A DNA stretch of 64,000 nt from Branchinecta lynchi (taxonomy: Eukaryota > Arthropoda > Branchiopoda > Anostraca > Branchinectidae), in the NCBI GenBank assembly GCA_023053575.1, contig JAKZAP010000001.1, positions 21,284,533-21,348,532 of the forward strand. Direction: 5' to 3'. This document shows, piece after piece, positions 1-10,830 of the stretch; positions within the stretch are counted from its first letter, which is position 1, and every line of letters starts with the position of its first letter. Below the pieces are notes generated by a model. That model was given only the letters and a program-made list of their open reading frames with translations. It did no database searches and was not told where the DNA came from. The position numbers and the translations under genes are program-made.

Positions 1-199
1 GGCCGAAATCAGGAAATTGGCGGTAGTGGCAGGAAGTTTTTCTCAGATGATTAGCTATTTGGCCTTAATCTGTTTCTGAATTTTAATTTTAAAAATGTTC
101 AAGGAGTCTGGCGATGACTGGATCTGGCTAAGACAAGACCCAGCTGTCTGGATCAGATATTGAATTTTTGGTATCCCATCGAAACCTTTGGTTTTGTTT
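1..199 (-). repeat. Family A repeat, head segment
   Basis: Reverse complement of the head block seen at 15037, 21009 and 49041. It contains the shared stretch with GGGATCCC-like sequence, the AAGACCAAAGG motif (reading out at about 180-199) and the CTGGATCTGGC region. It is cut by the window edge, so the monomer array expected further left is not visible. There is no coding capacity. Confidence 0.8.
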
Positions 200-1130
200 C
201 TTTATCTCAACGGGTTCTCGAATGGTTTGATGGAGTCCGGTGCACGTTGCAAGAATTTGGGCTTTTTCAAAATATACTGAATGGGATGGGTTTTCGAAAA
301 TATGTCTGCAAGTGCAGATTTGAAAGTATAGTTATGACGGTGTCCGTTGGAGAGGGCGTGGTCAGTTTCTTTTTCAAGAAATTGACCACGCCCTCTCGAC
401 GTTCGTAGTTTTGGTGTACTTTCGTTTCATTATGAGAATACAGTGTACCGGTTTATTTGTCCACATCAATACACTGAACTTTCATTATGAAATCGAAAGT
501 ATGCCAAACTACAGTGAATTACATTCGCAAAAATGCAACTTTTAACTGGTTTGCAGAATCTAGAGGATAAAAACAAACCCCGATTCGTTGACGAAACAGA
601 CTTCCGCCCGATAGGAACGCTATATCTTTTCCAGGTGTAGCATATGCAAACACATCTGAAAGGTTTCTATCTTCCTCAATCTTCACCAGCAACCTTGCCA
701 CCAAATCACCAAATTAGGTCCAAGTCTCAATACGCGACAGAAGATGCTATACACAGCAATTGAAGAACGAGAAGTTCGCTCTCAGAATAACCAGAGTAAT
801 ATAAGGGAATAATCGAGAAATCACATAACCTTGATGTCAGAATCCTGAATCTTTTTTTGTCCGATATTATTTATCGGGGGGTGGAGCTTCGTATGTTGCC
901 TCTTGCAGTATTGCCTCCAAATGTTACGTCCAAGGAAAAGTGATGAAGCAGTCAGAAAAGGCGGGAAGTTCAAACAGTGCTGATTCTGAGGATTATACAA
1001 CTGGAAACGACTTTTTAATGTCAGGTCAGATTTGCAATATGAAGCTTATATTATCACGACCCTTCATAAAGACGGTTAAGCCCAAGGGAATGCGGCGTTG
1101 ATGACTCATGGGAGCAATTAAGCAACTTGA
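200..1130. other. No recognisable gene
   Basis: AT-rich sequence with only short chance ORFs. An inverted pair around 344-402 (GGGCGTGGTCA against TGACCACGCCC) suggests a small foldback remnant. I see no exon with convincing splice sites and no coding similarity. Confidence 0.5.
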
Positions 1131-1332
1131 ACATTGAAGCATAGACCTAATTGGCATGCATTTAGTTCAGATTCAAGAGGATCAGTGTGGATCATTTTAT
1201 TTTGGTCTTCTCAGGAATGTAAAGAATCGCTTCTAGAAAAGGTATTAAGCTTTAAGGTATTTAGTTGTCGAAATGTACTCAGTGAGTTATTATGGTTTGT
1301 TTTTAAGTTGGACCCTCTGAAAAAATTTAGTT

Positions 1333-1812
1333 CATATCATTTTCTGTTGCGAAACACAGTAGGCTGTAAAGTATTTCCTAATTTTAAATTAACGATTGCT
1401 GATTGTAAGAAACCATTCAAGACGTCTCAGTTTGTGCAAACGACTTATTCTTCTTGGTCAAAAATCTATATCATTATCTCGGGTAGTTGCACTTTACATC
1501 TGGCTAAATTTGTCGTTGTCAGTCCGCTTTTTCATCAACCTTTTTTTTACATTATCATGTTTTTACATCGTTCAAATTCGAATTTTGGGCATAGTTGGCG
1601 TACTATGCCCAAAGAGTTGATATGTTTTGCTTTAAGTTGTACTCTGTGTGCAAACATTACACAATAACACATAACATTTCTCGGATAGTTGCGAAAAACA
1701 GTTGGCTTGAAGTATTTCCTAATTTGTACGATATCATTCAAAACGTCTACATTTGAGATAACAACTTATTATTTTTGGTCAAAATGTATATCATTATCTC
1801 GGGTAGTTGGCT
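1333..1812. repeat. Direct repeat pair with internal hairpin
   Basis: Two diverged copies of a block of about 150 bp lie about 330 bp apart. Each runs from a GTTGCGAAA(A/C)ACAGT motif through AGTATTTCCTAATTT to ATCATTATCTCGGGTAGTTG (first copy about 1347-1487, second about 1688-1811). Between them, at 1584-1613, is a perfect 12-bp stem (TTTGGGCATAGT / ACTATGCCCAAA). A 177-codon open frame crosses this region but looks like chance reading of AT-rich repeat. Confidence 0.6.
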
Positions 1813-2078
1813 AAATGTTTCATTATTTATCCTATTAAAAGTCTTTTTTTCATGACTATAATCTCTATGGCCGTAGAGATTACATGAATGTTTTTGTGTC
1901 ACTTCTCCAGAGACGGATATTCTACCTGACTTTCTAAGCCTACAGTAAAAACATTTGGAAGCATGTCCCTTCCTTCTTTTTAACTTGTAGTATTCACTCC
2001 AAATCTGTCCATTTCTGCCTTTATTTTCGTCATCCTTGAATGTATGATTCCATACCACTCCCATCATCTCACTGTACT

Positions 2079-2318
2079 TTAGCCCCTTATCTCATCTTTT
2101 AAACCAGTGGTAGCTGCGATTTGTTGATGAGCATAGGGGAAAATGTCTTCTTCTTTCTGAATAATTTTAATTCGGCGCACTTTCTTGACGCGGAGAACGG
2201 CGATCAGAAGAACCAGTGCCAATAAATACTTTGTGGTCGGGACAGGCGCTGAGTAGGCTCCACCCCCGGTACTTGAGAATCGGGAAAAAGAGACGTCGGA
2301 TGATTCAAGTCTTCTCAA
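2079..2318 (-). CDS. Possible membrane-protein exon (unidentified)
   Basis: A 79-codon frame has one convincing membrane segment (about residues 29-42, YLLALVLLIAVL) followed by a basic stretch (RVKKVRRIK) and an acidic tail. This is the layout of a single-pass protein with a cytosolic basic stop-transfer. A possible splice acceptor (TTCTCAAG) lies upstream on the minus strand, so the reading could be a terminal exon rather than a whole gene. I recognise no family, and chance is not excluded. Confidence 0.22.
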   Translation of the reverse strand: MRRLESSDVSFSRFSSTGGGAYSAPVPTTKYLLALVLLIAVLRVKKVRRIKIIQKEEDIFPYAHQQIAATTGLKDEIRG

Positions 2319-2339
2319 TTCTTGAGTTCTTGGAATAAC

Positions 2340-3130
2340 TTAAAAATAAAAAAGACCATTTTTGAGTTGTATGAGTGTCCTGATATTTTCATTGACAGGC
2401 TGTGTAATTTTACGAGGGCTTTTAAGATGTGCTTTAACACTAGCATAGATGACACAAATTTATCTCCCGACTAGAACCCCTCTGCAGAACCCCTCCTGCC
2501 CTGGGAAGCGAATTTCGAATGTACATTAAAAATCTTCCTTTGTCCTATTCAAGCGTCGTACCCACCTCAATCTCGCTTTGTAATCGACATTTTTCTACTG
2601 TCCCGGGCAGACTTGTGTCGCGGATCTCCTGTCATTTTAAATTATGATGGTGTTTCCATTATATTTAAAAACTCCATGCCTTCTTTTTCCACTTGTAGTC
2701 AAAGTTGGACCAAAAATCTATGCACATAACCTTGTCTCTCGCTTTTGGTCTATAAGGTATATTAATGTTACCCGGTCGGACTTCACTTTAACGGCTAACA
2801 GTAATTTTGAAGTTTGACAGGCTAAAATATGAAAGACCTAAGTGTGCAGATCCGAATTACATGGGTTTAAAACTGTCTTCGACCTATCCGGGTTATGAAA
2901 CCTGGTTTAAATGACTCGGTTAGGGACGATTTTTGATTAAAATGAATGTACGGGACCTCGGTGAGATCAAAATAAACGACTAATACGACTTAGCAAAGGG
3001 CAGGGAGGCTGACCCCCCCTTCACCCCCCCCCCCTTCGGGCCTCTCCTGTCTGGATTAAGCATCTCCCTCCTCTCTGTATAGACTATCTCATTAGATTTT
3101 AAACTTTCCAGCTTACTTCTGCCAGTTTTC
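2340..3130. other. No recognisable gene
   Basis: Low-complexity stretches only, including a C-rich tract near 3016-3043. No splice-bounded ORF and no transposon protein is seen. Confidence 0.5.
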
Positions 3131-3136
3131 TATGAA

Positions 3137-3392
3137 GGGCGAAATCCGGACAGTGAGTAATAAGAATAAGAATTGCTTTGAGAATTGCAATCATAGAATG
3201 AGACTTACGATTACAAATATAATTGAAATTATAATTACCAGATATTTACAATTTCAATTATGGAGTAATTACAATTACAAATACATTTTCAGTATTACAA
3301 TTTGTAATTTCAGTTCTGTTTGTAATTGTAATTCTCATTCTGTAATAGCAATTCTCAAAGCATTCTTATTATTCACTGACCCGATTTCGCCC
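3137..3392. mobile_element. Foldback MITE, near-complete palindrome
   Basis: The two halves are reverse complements over about 80-100 bp. The outer termini are GGGCGAAATC and GATTTCGCCC, followed inward by CAGTGA(G/A)TAATAAGAA on the left and its complement on the right, with an AT-rich ATTACAATTAC core. The length is about 256 bp and there is no coding capacity. No clear target duplication could be fixed, so the superfamily is open. Confidence 0.8.
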
Positions 3393-3424
3393 CATACTAC
3401 AGCAGGTATAGCTTAAATATTCAA

Positions 3425-4450
3425 GAATTGTATGGCACGTGCAGGCCTTGCAGCCTTCGACTCAATCGCCATGTAGCGACCATGATGTCTCTCCGTCGGT
3501 CCGTCTATCCCTATGTCGAACTTTGCTAGTTTCGGCATCTTCATGTTAGCTAGGACTATGAACGACTATAAAGGACCGGACTGATACTCAAAGAAACCTT
3601 CTTTTCCGGATCCGACCATCCGTATGTGGGTGGCGGGAGGGGGAATCCAGGATCGTGTGACCTGCGTGCATCGTGAACACGGCCGTGGGTCCTAGACAGC
3701 CGGGATTTCAACCTAGGACCTTCGGCTTTCAAGGTCACTGCTTTACCACTGAAGTACAGAGGGGCTTTTGAACTTAGTTCGCAAACCAGTACAATGGTCA
3801 CGAAGAAGAAGGCCAAAGGAACAGTGATCCCGCCCAAGACAAATCTATTCAAGCGCTTCACCCCGTGTCATGGGATTTGATAGTAGATGGAATTTTACAC
3901 GAGTGACTTGTCTTCAAACCACCTGATTTGTCACGGTAAAGTCACTTGTGTAGTATTCCATGTACATAGTATCAGGTCGCATCCGGTCCGTACTCCAGAC
4001 CTTAAATGGGACGATGGCATGTGTGGCTTCCAAGTTTCTCAATCTCTTCTTTTGGTCCGTATATGCATCAGAAAATTTCCGGAATCTCCCTCAATCACCA
4101 CCGTATCCACATGCGAGTCGGACACGTAAATATCATATCGAGTGAATTTGCTCCTATCACCCACCGGGTCACTATGGAAGCCCTTCCAGATCTTGGACCC
4201 GTTACCTTTGCACAATACGAACTTCATCCCAATCCCTCCGTCCATCTGGTTCCTACGCATGTTACCGAGACTCTCCGTCCATCCCACCACCGTAGTCGGA
4301 TGCGGTTCGGACACGCAAATGTTGCGTCTATGGCACTTAATACCGAACAATTCGCCCTTGAATCCGAGAACATCCGGAAAATTTTCGGTGGCCTCTCGAA
4401 CTCAAAATAACATATCTAGGTTCCTTGACCTTTGAAAGCCTCCAGCACCC
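3425..4450. repeat. Family D repeat, head-to-head copies
   Basis: From about 3425 to 3880 the sequence reads in the plus sense of family D (degenerate TGGCACTTG hairpin, then TCGGTCCG, GGATCCGACCATCC). From about 3880 to 4450 it reads in the minus sense (TTCATCCCAATCCCTCC, CATGCGAGTCGGACACG). ORFs inside are by-products of the repeat. See the copies at 5823, 23300 and 61060. Confidence 0.6.
3680..3770 (-). repeat. tRNA-derived SINE-like segment
   Basis: On the minus strand it carries pol III promoter-like boxes. The A box is like TACTTCAGTGGTAAAGCA and the B box like GGTTGAAATCC, about 35 bases apart as in tRNAs. The acceptor stem does not close, so it is more likely a tRNA-derived SINE head or tRNA pseudogene than a working tRNA. 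Confidence 0.45.
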
Positions 4451-4696
4451 CTCCCCCCCAATTTCGGATGTGATTCGAAAAATTTATGTCGCAAGTAGAG
4501 CAGCCACCAAGTGTCTCCCGACTCGAAATACGAATCATCCAACTCGCAAATCCCAAATAACGTTCCAGAATTCCCAGAGTCCCTCCTAGCCGCAGTGGTT
4601 GGGTTTGACTCGTGGTTGGACCCTCCACCGCCACACAAATGACTGGATGTCATCCGGGAAACACGGTTTCGCTGAGCATTCAGAAGCATGTCAAAG

Positions 4697-5065
4697 GCAT
4701 TTTCCCCCTGTTCCCCGAGGACTCCTTTTGAGAAGTCCCCGCGTTTTTTTTCGGTCCCAGGGACTGACTCCCCACGGATTATCATCACTATCATCAAGAA
4801 GGACTATCTTTCAGATTCGGAGGGGAATCAACTTTTGCTGGTGTTGGTTCAATGTAAAATTAATTAAAAACAAACAGAATAAACAAAACGAGAAATAAAG
4901 TGGATCCAGAGTAATTGTGTCGATTGCGTATTTTTTTTTCGAACAAAATACATTTTGAAAGCATTCCGCATAATCTCGTTCCTTTCCGTACGCTGAGTCC
5001 GCGTGGAGTGACTCCCTCTACTCTCGCCGTTCCCCTTGATTTTCCTCAGGGAACGGCGAGCATAC
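4697..5065. mobile_element. Family C nonautonomous TIR element
   Basis: It is bounded by imperfect inverted repeats: GCATTTTCCCCC..GTTCCCCGAGGACTCC on the left, and GGGAACGGCGAGCATAC on the right. The interior contains a GTCCCAGGGACTGACTCC block and a block mirrored on the right (CGCGTGGAGTGACTCCC). A longer copy in the opposite orientation lies at 56913-57457 and a partial one at about 44690-44930. No transposase is encoded. Confidence 0.6.
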
Positions 5066-5344
5066 GCCTCAAGTGGCATCTAAGCTTACGAGGAGTGAAT
5101 GTACCGAAAAGTGAGACAGGTGGATCCCCATTACGCTCGCTATATGGCACTTCAGCCTAAGACTGCAAGTACCATAACAACGCTGACGATTTGTGGTAGA
5201 AAAATTGCAAAAATTGTTGGAAAATTAAAAAATAACTCCCAAAATGCTGAAATTAGAGCAAACGCCGATAAATCAGCGGCAGCCGACCCAAATTCTCTCC
5301 GCCGCCGCCGGATTTCGATTCGGCGCGGCTTCAGGGGGATGTAG

Positions 5345-5820
5345 CTAAAACAGGGCTTCCGTTTTCTATAAGATACCTAATTCTCAATGCAGTCTGTTAA
5401 AATATCTGAAAATTCCTGGGAGATAAATACTGGAAAGTGGAAGCACTGGTCATAACTCATAATAGTGATCCTGTCATTCCCGTTTTGGGATCTAAAAATA
5501 GTCTAGTACCATAATGTACCGGTACCGGATCTAGTACCGGTCTTTACTAATATAAATCCCGTACAGTTTGGTCTCGCATCTTTGTCAAACTGTTGACGCC
5601 AACTTTCTACCAAGTTTGGTGAACAACTACCGGAAGACCCCAACCATCGCACATCCTTCCCCCTCCCCACATTACCGACCGCAGAAGGACACAGAGAAAT
5701 GCAGCACACCAGTTCCTAAGATCCAACCCATTCGGGCAATTCATGCGCGGTACGGAAGAAGTTTTGTCCCCTTCTTCGTGAGTTTTTTCAACGCGAAATT
5801 TTAAATTATTTTCCTCTTTT
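5345..5820. other. No recognisable gene
   Basis: It holds a small nested palindrome of TACCGG motifs at about 5510-5545 and otherwise unassigned sequence. No exon is supported. Confidence 0.45.
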
Positions 5821-5822
5821 TA

Positions 5823-7343
5823 TGGCACTTGCAGCCTCTGGCTCAAGTGCCATGTACCGATCCCAATTCCGTCTGTCGGTTGGTCCGGTTTTTCTGTCAC
5901 ACTTTTCCGAGTTAGGGTACTTCCAGATGCGGTAGGACAATGAAACTCGGCAGGCATATCAGGGATCCGACCAAACTAACCTGGAAATAATCAGTTTCCC
6001 GATCCGACCATGTGCGGTGGAGTGGAGGGCGCTGTAAACTGGAAAATTGAGGGCAGTTTGTCACACTTTTTCGAGATAGGGTACTTCCAAGGCACATCAA
6101 GGACCCGACCAAACAAACTTAGAAATAATCAGTTTCCCGATAAGACCATCTAAGACAATCCGGGAAATCGAGTAGTGTGCAACTTTCGAACGGGTGATCG
6201 GATTGGAATGAAACTTTTAAAGTCTTGACCGGATTCGATAACTAGGGGGAGTTTGGTGGGGGAGACTTGCTTGGGAGAACAAGCATCTGCTCTAGATAAA
6301 TCGTTTACACAATTGTACTGGATCCGGAGACTTGGGGGTGGGGGGTTGAGGGGGTTTCCCGGAATTCCGGTGATGGGGGTTTGGGGGATTTTCACGACGA
6401 AACTTGGCAGGTATATCAGGGACCCGATCAAACTGACTTGGAACTAAACAATTCTTGATCCGATAATCGTGAGGAAGTGGAGGGAGGGGGAAACTTGAAT
6501 ATTGAGTCTGGCGTAACTTTGGCGTAATTTTAGTGACCAAACTAACTTGAAGTCTTTTTCTCGATCCGACCATCCGGGGGGGGGGGGCTAAGAACAGGGG
6601 AATCTGGAAAATTGGGTAGTGTGTAACTTTCGAACGGGCGATCGGATTGGAATGAAACGTAATAACCCAATAGATGAGATATCTCTGATGTTCTGTTTGA
6701 AGTCCAAACCGGATTCGACAGCTATCGGGGAGTTGGGGCGGGGAGAGACAGGAAATCTTGAGAAACGGTTAGGATGGAGGGATCGCAGTGGAGCTTGCTG
6801 GGAAGAACAAACATCTGCTCCAGGTAAATCTTTTACATAATTGGACTGGATCCGGACACTTGGGGGGTGGGGGTGAAGGGGTTTCCCGAAATTCAGGTGA
6901 TGGCGGTTTGGGGATTTTCACGACGAAGCTTGGCAAGCATATCAGAGACTCGATCAAATTGACTTGGAATAAAAATGTCCTTGATATGATAATCTGGGGG
7001 AGGGGAATCCGGAATATTGAGTAATGCGTAACTATGGAACGGGTGATCGGATTCGAGTGAAATTTAATAATTGAAGAGAGGACATTTCTCTGGTCATCTT
7101 TTTCATTTGCGGACCGGGTCGGACAACTATTGGGGGGGGGGGGCAATACTTGACTCGCTTAGACCGGAGAAATCGGGATGTAGTTTTGTGGGAATAACAA
7201 ACAGATGCTCTGGATAATATGCTCTGCTCTCAGATGCACTGTGGCTGGAGTTGGAAGGGGGGGGGGGGGGGCGGAATTCCGGTGATCGCGAGTTAAGGTA
7301 CTTCCAGAATTGCTAAGACGATGAAACTTCGCTGGAATTTTTA
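5823..7343 (+). repeat. Family D repeat, long copy
   Basis: It starts with a perfect hairpin (TGGCACTTG ... CAAGTGCCA, 5823-5852) and then runs through several quasi-repeats of about 300 bp. Each carries the recurrent blocks TACTTCCAGAT, GATGAAACT, GGACCCGACCAAACT, CCGATCCGACCAT, AACGGGCGATCGGATT and a long G tract. It stops abruptly where the 3' tail of a minus-strand LINE begins, which suggests truncation by that insertion. There is no coding capacity. Confidence 0.65.
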
Positions 7344-7424
7344 TTTATTTTATTTTATTTATTTTTATAACCCGCTGAAAAGACAGAATAGCGGAGTACA
7401 AACAAGGAAAAACAACACAAAACA

Positions 7425-8861
7425 CTAAAATACACTAAAATTCACTCTAGAAGAAGGGACAAGCCGTGATGTGCGGGGAAGCTGAGATGGGACGTTGTGG
7501 ACAATTTTTTTACTTATGGCCGAAAGTTTCAGCGATATATCCGGAAGCTTGTAACGCGAAATCAGATGTCTGTTTTTATACCAGGGGGGTAGGAAAAGGA
7601 GGAATTTTGCATATCGGTAATAACAAGAACGGAGGGAATGAAGATCTTTTTTCTTTAAAACTGAAGAGAGGCCAGAAAGAAATAGGATAGAATGGTCAGT
7701 AAAACTGCTGTAAAGTTTACTAAGGGCTTTTTTATTGTATTTCCCACGATTAGCAACAATCTTCGAGTATGATACTTGAATCTTTCTTTTAGCATTATTA
7801 ACCGATTGAGACCGGAACGATTTGAGGCTGTTAGTAATGTGGATGCCCAACCACCCAAGAGATGTGACAAGGGGGATAGTCTTAGTTGGGAGAATAAGCG
7901 GCTCTTGGTTAGTTGAATTGAAAGATAAGTATTCGCATTTATTAACGTTCAGAGCCAGACCGATCCGGTCGAAAGCAGCTGAAACAAAAGAAACTGACTT
8001 CTTTAATCCGGTCTTGCTTCGGCTTATCAGCAGAATATCATCGGCATAAGCAATATAAGAGATATTAATGGAATTAATAATACAAGTGGTAGGTATAGAA
8101 GACAGGATGTTAGAGATGCACATTTTAAAAATGGATGGTGAAAGAACCGCGCCCTGTCGAACTCCACGTTTTATCGGGATTCTAAAATCGGATATCTGTC
8201 CATCCACTTTAGTGCGCAGAAAAGAATTTGTATACCAATAACGTAATAAAAAAATAATAGAAATATTTATGCCATGTGAAGAAAGCGAGAAAAGGGCTTG
8301 GGTATGTACAATGCTATCAAAAGCTTTCGACAGGTCCAAAGCACAAATATGCAGTTCCAAGCCTTTTTTTGTTGCCTCAACCAGGAGAGACGAAAGAACT
8401 CGGTGGGCATGTTGACAACCAATACCTTTTTGGAAACCCAATTGGTTTTCTCCGAAGTTAGCATTATTAATAAATGAGGGGAGTAGTACATACTCGAAGA
8501 CTTTGCTAATCGTACATGAAACGGTGATGGGACGATAAGAGGCACACTCGGAAGGGGGTTTACCTTTTTTAATAATTGATGTTACAATTCCGCAAAGAAA
8601 ACTATTGGGGACGGCAGAGGAACTCAGGCACATTTGGAAGAGCAATTGAAGATGTTGCTCAAGAGGTGGGCAATTTATTTTTAGATGTCGAGCCGAAATT
8701 CCGTCGTTATCAATAGAAGAGGAACGGAGACGCTTAATAGCAAGTGAGACCGATGACAAAGACACAGGGAGAATATGTGCTTGAGTGAGGAATGGGGGAA
8801 GTGAAGCACTCAGCAGCTTAGAATAAACTGCATGAACATAAAAATTTGCGGCACTAAACAT
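7425..8861 (-). CDS. LINE reverse transcriptase (478 codons)
   Basis: This would copy element RNA into DNA at a nicked target site. RVT_1 landmarks appear in order: DGISARHLK (about 53-61), SYRPITVSCTISKVFE (about 108-123), NQLGFQKGIGCQHA (about 139-152), palm motif A ALDLSKAFD (174-182), RGVRQGAVLSP (232-242), catalytic YADD (272-275), NVNKCEYLSF (305-314) and LGWLGIHI (335-342). The C-terminal thumb/tail (YYRYAKFLLFLPPW) is also present. The first ATG is not the native start, because the upstream linker is in another frame. It ends at a stop about 80 bp before the 3' tail. CR1/L2/jockey-like placement is an inference. Confidence 0.88.
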   Translation of the reverse strand: MFSAANFYVHAVYSKLLSASLPPFLTQAHILPVSLSSVSLAIKRLRSSSIDNDGISARHLKINCPPLEQHLQLLFQMCLSSSAVPNSFLCGIVTSIIKKGKPPSECASYRPITVSCTISKVFEYVLLPSFINNANFGENQLGFQKGIGCQHAHRVLSSLLVEATKKGLELHICALDLSKAFDSIVHTQALFSLSSHGINISIIFLLRYWYTNSFLRTKVDGQISDFRIPIKRGVRQGAVLSPSIFKMCISNILSSIPTTCIINSINISYIAYADDILLISRSKTGLKKSVSFVSAAFDRIGLALNVNKCEYLSFNSTNQEPLILPTKTIPLVTSLGWLGIHITNSLKSFRSQSVNNAKRKIQVSYSKIVANRGKYNKKALSKLYSSFTDHSILFLSGLSSVLKKKDLHSLRSCYYRYAKFLLFLPPWYKNRHLISRYKLPDISLKLSAISKKIVHNVPSQLPRTSRLVPSSRVNFSVF

Positions 8862-8938
8862 TGACGTATAATATGAATTCCATGCGGAATCACTGATAAC
8901 ACTGAGCGACGACTTTCCATCAATTTTGTCTGCATTAA

Positions 8939-9184
8939 TTACTTTTGACCAAACGCCTTGTGTACGTGGGAACTCAAGTCCCTTTGAACTGATCGAACGA
9001 ACGTGCTTCTTATAAATACGCTTAGACGTTGCTTAATATCAAACACGGTGCCAGAACGTGGTCTGCCGCAAGAAACCCAAAGTCTTAACCAAAATTTAGC
9101 CTTATTCTTCACTATTTTCAGTTCTGGGTCAAGAGACCAATTTGATTTCCGAGTATTTTTTCGAATTCTTTCTTCGAGATTCAA
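8939..9184 (-). pseudogene. LINE endonuclease-RT linker fragment
   Basis: It contains VKNKAKFWLRLWVSCGRP, which matches VKNKAKFWLHIWVSGGRP in the 26261-26713 fragment. It lies directly 5' of the reverse transcriptase ORF in the minus sense but is separated by a stop or frameshift, so the element is not translatable as one protein. The element is cut off shortly beyond this point. Confidence 0.75.
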
Positions 9185-9226
9185 TGTTAGAGATTCAACA
9201 AGATTTGCTTAGAAATCCCTACTCCC

Positions 9227-9312
9227 CAAAATATGCATTTTCATGATCCCCATCAGCCCATTGTCATTTTTGCCTCAAGGGTTTTGCTTACAAATGAAGT
9301 TTGTAAAATGAA
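9227..9312 (-). repeat. Family B monomer
   Basis: A single diverged unit with the family blocks ATGCATTTTCATGATCCCC and CCTCAAGGGTTTTGCTTAC. It is related to the arrays at 48710, 52555, 53355 and 60615. Confidence 0.6.
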
Positions 9313-10010
9313 TTTTGTAATTGTATGTAGTTATTACCGTAATACCGTAAGGGTAAGGAGTGTTTTTCAAATAATGAAGATTGATTGATGACGTAAAAGT
9401 TCAAACACCGACCAATAGGATGCGAGACTTAATTTTTTCTCCTTTTAAAACATATTTCCGATTAGACTTTGATGTCCTGCGTTGGTGGTGATCCCCCTAT
9501 TTCATGATCCCCTCGATCCCCCCCAAAAAAATAAAAAATGTTCCAAGCCATCAAGGTCGAGTTCTACCAGTTCTACCAAGTTCTACCTGCCGGAATTCTT
9601 GTTTTGGAACGGTACGGTTACTACGGTGCCCCTATGAAAGAGGAATTCCGCGGCATATTATTCAAACTGTGAATGGCATTTGTTTGGATTGGGTTGGAAG
9701 AAGGTGAAGCCTCTATCAGATCCGGTTCTGCGTCTATTTAGGAGAAAACCGTCTTTGGATTGCAATCAGATTTTTTCCCAAAATTGTAGATCTTTTCAAG
9801 AACTGAAATGCTTTTCTGTGTGCAGCTAACTAAGTTTTTTTTTTTTATTAGTTAGAGTAGTGACAGTGTGTCTCAACAGTCTCACTGAGAGTCACTATAC
9901 CTCAGAGGCTATCATAAATAACCTACCAAGGCCACCTTAAGAAACCTGCTGGAGAAGGACCCAGGCACAATAAAAGTTGCTTCCCAGGCATGTGGTAAAG
10001 TGACCGTACT
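9313..10010. other. No recognisable gene
   Basis: AT-rich with short homopolymers and a tandem CTACCAGTTCTACCAAGTTC stretch at about 9562-9590. No coding exon is supported. Confidence 0.45.
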
Positions 10011-10012
10011 CC

Positions 10013-10181
10013 ACCAAAAAGGATTCTGCTTGCCCGAGACCCCATTGCAAAGGATTTTCTGTGCTGGAGAATCTCTCAGCAAATGCAGAGCACCAGTGAT
10101 TTTGCTGAGAGATTCTCTGGCTCGGGGAATCCTGTGCAGTCGCCAAGCAGTCGCATCTCCTGCCAGTAGAATCCTTTTTTA
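10013..10181. mobile_element. Foldback element with 17-bp perfect hairpin
   Basis: The outer inverted ends are AAAAAGGATTCTGCTTG (left) and the complement-like AGAATCCTTTTTT (right). Nested inside is a perfect 17-bp stem, GAGAATCTCTCAGCAAA at 10067-10083 with its complement at 10101-10117, around a 17-base loop. No ORF of interest. Probably a small nonautonomous foldback transposon. Confidence 0.65.
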
Positions 10182-10254
10182 TGGAGTATTGTTGCTTTAC
10201 TTGGACACTGTCTTTGCTACACAAGGAGAATGTGTTCCATATTTCTAATAGCCT

Positions 10255-10550
10255 GTATAGAAATAGTTTAAGTACTGTGGGACATTTTTCCAATTGTAAA
10301 TTTGTGAGACATTTTCCCAATTGTAAACAATTGGAAATGATCATAAACACTTGTTTCTTTACAATTGGAAACGGTTGTTTATGATTGGAAACAGTTGTTT
10401 ATGATTGGAAACAGTAGTTTATGACTGGAAACAGTTGTTTCCAGTTGTTTTCCGGTTGTTTCCAGTTGTTTCCAGTGGTTTGCCACTGTAAACAGTTGTT
10501 TAAAGATTGTATTTTTACGATTGGAAACAGTTGTTTCCATTCATAATACA
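10255..10550. repeat. Minisatellite of GGAAACAGTTGTTT units
   Basis: Tandem, partly self-complementary units of about 20 bp built around ATTGGAAACAGTTGTTTATG, decaying at both sides. It includes CAATTGTAAACAATTG, a local palindrome. No coding role is seen. Confidence 0.75.
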
Positions 10551-10675
10551 ATGACTTAAATTATTTCCATAAGGGAGTGAATCTTTCTTGAAAAATGTCT
10601 GTCTTTTTAGACAGCTGTTTCTTAACTGCCACCTGGTGTTTCTTTCATAAATTGAATCTTGAATGTACTATCAAC

Positions 10676-10830
10676 CAGGGTTGTGCGATTTGACCTGCTT
10701 CTGAATCGGACAATTCAAGATTCGCTTGTCCTCGATCACCCACAATTCGATTACGATTACGATTCATGTGTACAGCAGAACGATTCGATTCAGTTCAGTT
10801 CACCTGTAAAAGTGATTTGATTCACAACTC
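10676..10830. mobile_element. Terminal fragment of a CAGGGTTGTGC element
   Basis: It begins CAGGGTTGTGCGATT, a terminus style common in hAT elements, and continues with repeated ATTCGATTACGATT-like sequence. A second terminus of the same kind begins at 13330. No matching opposite terminus was found, so both are fragments. It could be the 3' end of the hAT piece coding the BED finger at 11118-11441, but that link is inference. Confidence 0.4.

Larger units (their letters stand above)
7344..9212 (-). mobile_element. 5'-truncated LINE (family alpha), best copy
   Basis: A non-LTR retrotransposon in minus orientation. The 3' end is at 7344 with an AT-rich tail (TATTTATT units) just after AGCGGGTTATA in the element's sense. 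The reverse transcriptase ORF (7425-8861) is almost intact, and an upstream endonuclease-RT linker fragment (8939-9184) is separated from it by a stop or frameshift. The endonuclease is missing. Relatives lie at 25040-26713, 46204-46636 and 63690-63930. Confidence 0.85.

Noticed and set aside
1134..1667. 177-codon plus-strand ORF
   Set aside because: It crosses a direct-repeat pair and an internal hairpin, overlaps other open frames in the same AT-rich DNA, and shows no domain, signal or splice support.
3556..3861. Minus ORF with a hydrophobic start (LGGITVPLAFFFVTIVLV)
   Set aside because: Most of the frame lies across a tRNA-like SINE segment and family D repeat, so the membrane-like stretch is probably accidental.
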